Origin: Chitinivibrionales bacterium | GTDB taxonomy: Bacteria > Fibrobacterota > Chitinivibrionia > Chitinivibrionales > JANQEN01 | Length of the DNA stretch: 6,667 bases | Assembly (NCBI GenBank): GCA_030593665.1 | Contig: JAUVGS010000123.1 | Coordinates: forward strand, 1 to 6,667 | Direction of reading: 5' to 3' | Part shown: piece by piece, positions 5,851 to 6,667 of the stretch | How the letters are laid out: each line of letters starts with the position of its first letter | How positions within the stretch are numbered: the stretch's first letter is position 1 | The notes under the pieces: model-generated | The model's input: the letters and a program-made list of their open reading frames with translations, nothing else | What the model was told of the DNA's origin: nothing | Databases searched by the model: none | Translations under genes and position numbers: made by a program

Positions 5851-6384
5851 TAGTTAAATATCGGTTGGTTTATAAAACAATAAGAATATTTGTAGCCGTT
5901 CCTGGTTTGAAATTAGGAATTGGAAATTTGAAATTGGGGAAATCATGAAACGTAGCCGTTCTCGGGTTCTGGGTTGAAATCCAAAATTCAAAATCTCGTG
6001 TCCTCCGGAGCTTTATTGAAGTGGGAAAAATCCAAAATTAAAGCGCTTTTACAAACACAAACCCAACGTCCTTTTATAGAAAAAAGCGATTTTAGCTATT
6101 GAACGGAGAACCCTGAACCTGTGAACGGTTACCTGATTTATTTTTTATTCTTTCTATTATTCACATCCCGTATAATATTTTTAGTACCTTACAGATTGCT
6201 TTCTTGTTTTTTAGGTATTGGTTACAAATTTATTTGTTACAATACTTTATTCCGAATGCTTTCTTCGGTTAGAAAGGAATCTGATAAGGAACTTACTTGC
6301 GGGTTTATCTCGCGTTAGTACCTTACAATGGTGAAGGGTTAGATACAATTTTACTATATCGTCCATTATCGTTTATACAGCAGC
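5851..6384. other. Repeat-rich intergenic region between divergent operons
   Basis: I find no supported gene in this stretch. It holds GTAGCCGTTC twice (5892-5901, 5952-5961), AAATCCAAAATT twice (5977-5988, 6028-6039), and AT-rich GAAATT/TTTGAAATTGG runs at 5908-5938 that are nearly the inverse of 5981-5994. It also holds palindromes CTCCGGAG (6003-6010) and AAAGCGCTTT (6040-6049), and TGAACGG twice (6100-6106, 6122-6128). The recA-proximal half is very T-rich, with the TTAGTACCTTACA pair listed separately. Such AT-rich micro-repeats look like dispersed intergenic elements. The recA promoter must lie here, but I could not place it with confidence. Confidence 0.6.
6181..6327 (+). repeat. 13-bp direct repeat upstream of recA
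   Basis: TTAGTACCTTACA occurs exactly at 6181-6193 and 6315-6327, 134 bp apart. The second copy lies about 70 bases before the recA start, where an operator could sit. It does not match the Escherichia-type (CTG-N10-CAG) or Bacillus-type (GAAC-N4-GTTC) LexA boxes. A small hairpin, CTTTCT (6259-6264) with AGAAAG (6271-6276), lies between the copies. Confidence 0.55.
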
Positions 6385-6390
6385 AAGGAG
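6385..6390 (+). promoter_or_regulatory. Ribosome binding site of recA
   Basis: AAGGAG lies 7 bases before the ATG at 6398. An ATG at 6391 directly abuts the site and is out of frame, so it is not used. Confidence 0.9.
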
Positions 6391-6397
6391 ATGATTC

Positions 6398-6667
6398 ATG
6401 GCAAAAAAAAACGCACAGGCAACAGAGCATAAAAATAAGGATATGGCAATAGAACATGCGTTAAGTCAGATAGAGAAACAGCATGGCAAAGGGTCTATCA
6501 TGCGACTTGGCTCATCCGGGCGCAAACTTAGTGTCGGTAGAATTTCAACAGGCGCACTTTCGCTGGATGTGGCGTTGGGTGTCGGCGGCCTGCCCAAAGG
6601 CCGTATTATCGAAATTTATGGGCCGGAATCATCGGGAAAGTCCACCCTTGCTTTGCATGCCATTGCC
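6398..6667 (+). CDS. recA: Recombinase RecA, N-terminal 90 residues (cut by window end)
   Basis: RecA is the ATP-dependent strand-exchange protein of homologous recombination and the coprotease that triggers LexA cleavage in the SOS response. The 90 codons present begin [15 protein letters not shown], a variable N-terminal tail. The conserved N-terminal helix follows ([18 protein letters not shown], residues 21-38), then [20 protein letters not shown] (50-69), [14 protein letters not shown] (70-83) and LALHAIA. The Walker A motif is GPESSGKST at 75-83. These are hallmark RecA sequences with nothing missing so far. Full-length RecA is usually about 350 aa, so roughly three quarters lies beyond the window. 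The gene is divergent from the pilin operon and separated from it by repeat-rich DNA. Whether it is LexA-controlled cannot be read from the upstream sequence. Confidence 0.98.
   Translation, partial: MAKKNAQATEHKNKDMAIEHALSQIEKQHGKGSIMRLGSSGRKLSVGRISTGALSLDVALGVGGLPKGRIIEIYGPESSGKSTLALHAIA

Noticed and set aside
6100..6130. SOS box near GAACGG/GTGAACGGTTAC
   Set aside because: It does not fit GAAC-N4-GTTC or CTG-N10-CAG; it is better seen as part of the TGAACGG micro-repeats.
6121..6318. 65-codon plus-strand ORF starting with GTG, hydrophobic N-terminus
   Set aside because: It has no ribosome site, lies in very T-rich DNA (which makes Phe/Leu/Ile codons by default), and spans the direct repeats upstream of recA. 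No recognisable family.
6297..6349. Possible recA promoters (TTGCGG with TACAAT at 6324 or 6344)
   Set aside because: Spacing to the only -35-like hexamer is 21 bases or more, so neither pair is a credible sigma70 promoter.

Overview
The window suggests a Gram-negative bacterium of moderate-to-low GC. It carries a four-gene minor pilin / pseudopilin operon on the minus strand, the 5' end of recA on the plus strand, and one small unrecognised plus-strand gene. The intergenic DNA is rich in short AT-rich direct and inverted repeats (runs like AAATCCAAAATT, GAAATTTGAAATTGG, TGAACGG). I associate this style with anammox-type planctomycetes (Brocadiales) and several uncultured candidate phyla such as Omnitrophota. 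That placement is an impression, not a result; the RecA N-terminus is the best handle for a real assignment.

Layout. 1-203: tandem repeat with a perfectly duplicated 84-bp segment (period 119 bp) and a long hairpin in the first copy. 204-461: AT-rich non-coding. 462-794 (+): 110-aa hypothetical protein. 883-917: intrinsic terminator for the minus-strand operon. 946-5726 (-): four genes, transcribed right to left, each with a class III (prepilin) signal followed by a hydrophobic helix: a GspH/FimT-like, a GspI/PilV-like, a GspJ/PilW-like and a GspK/PilX-like protein. 5751-5850: regulatory region with a near-consensus sigma70 promoter (TTGACT-N17-TATAAT, minus strand) and two inverted repeats in the inferred 5' UTR. 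5851-6384: repeat-rich intergenic DNA between divergent transcription units. 6398-6667 (+): RecA residues 1-90, running off the window.

How the genes work together (inference from family knowledge). The order H-I-J-K is the canonical order of the minor pseudopilins that form the initiation and tip complex of type II secretion pseudopili and type IV pili. No motor ATPase, platform protein, secretin, prepilin peptidase or major pilin is present here, so the cluster must rely on machinery encoded elsewhere.

The striking part is what these minor pilins carry. The I/PilV-like subunit is about 540 aa, several times the usual size. Behind its pilin head it has two cadherin-like repeats, a third adhesin-type beta domain and a C-terminal Cys/Trp-rich module resembling a type 3 chitin/cellulose-binding domain (CBM5/12-like). 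The K/PilX-like subunit is about 557 aa, lacks Glu+5 as GspK/PilX proteins usually do, and carries a long beta-rich, possibly beta-helical passenger. The best reading is a dedicated tip complex that displays a surface- or carbohydrate-binding adhesin on a type IV filament.
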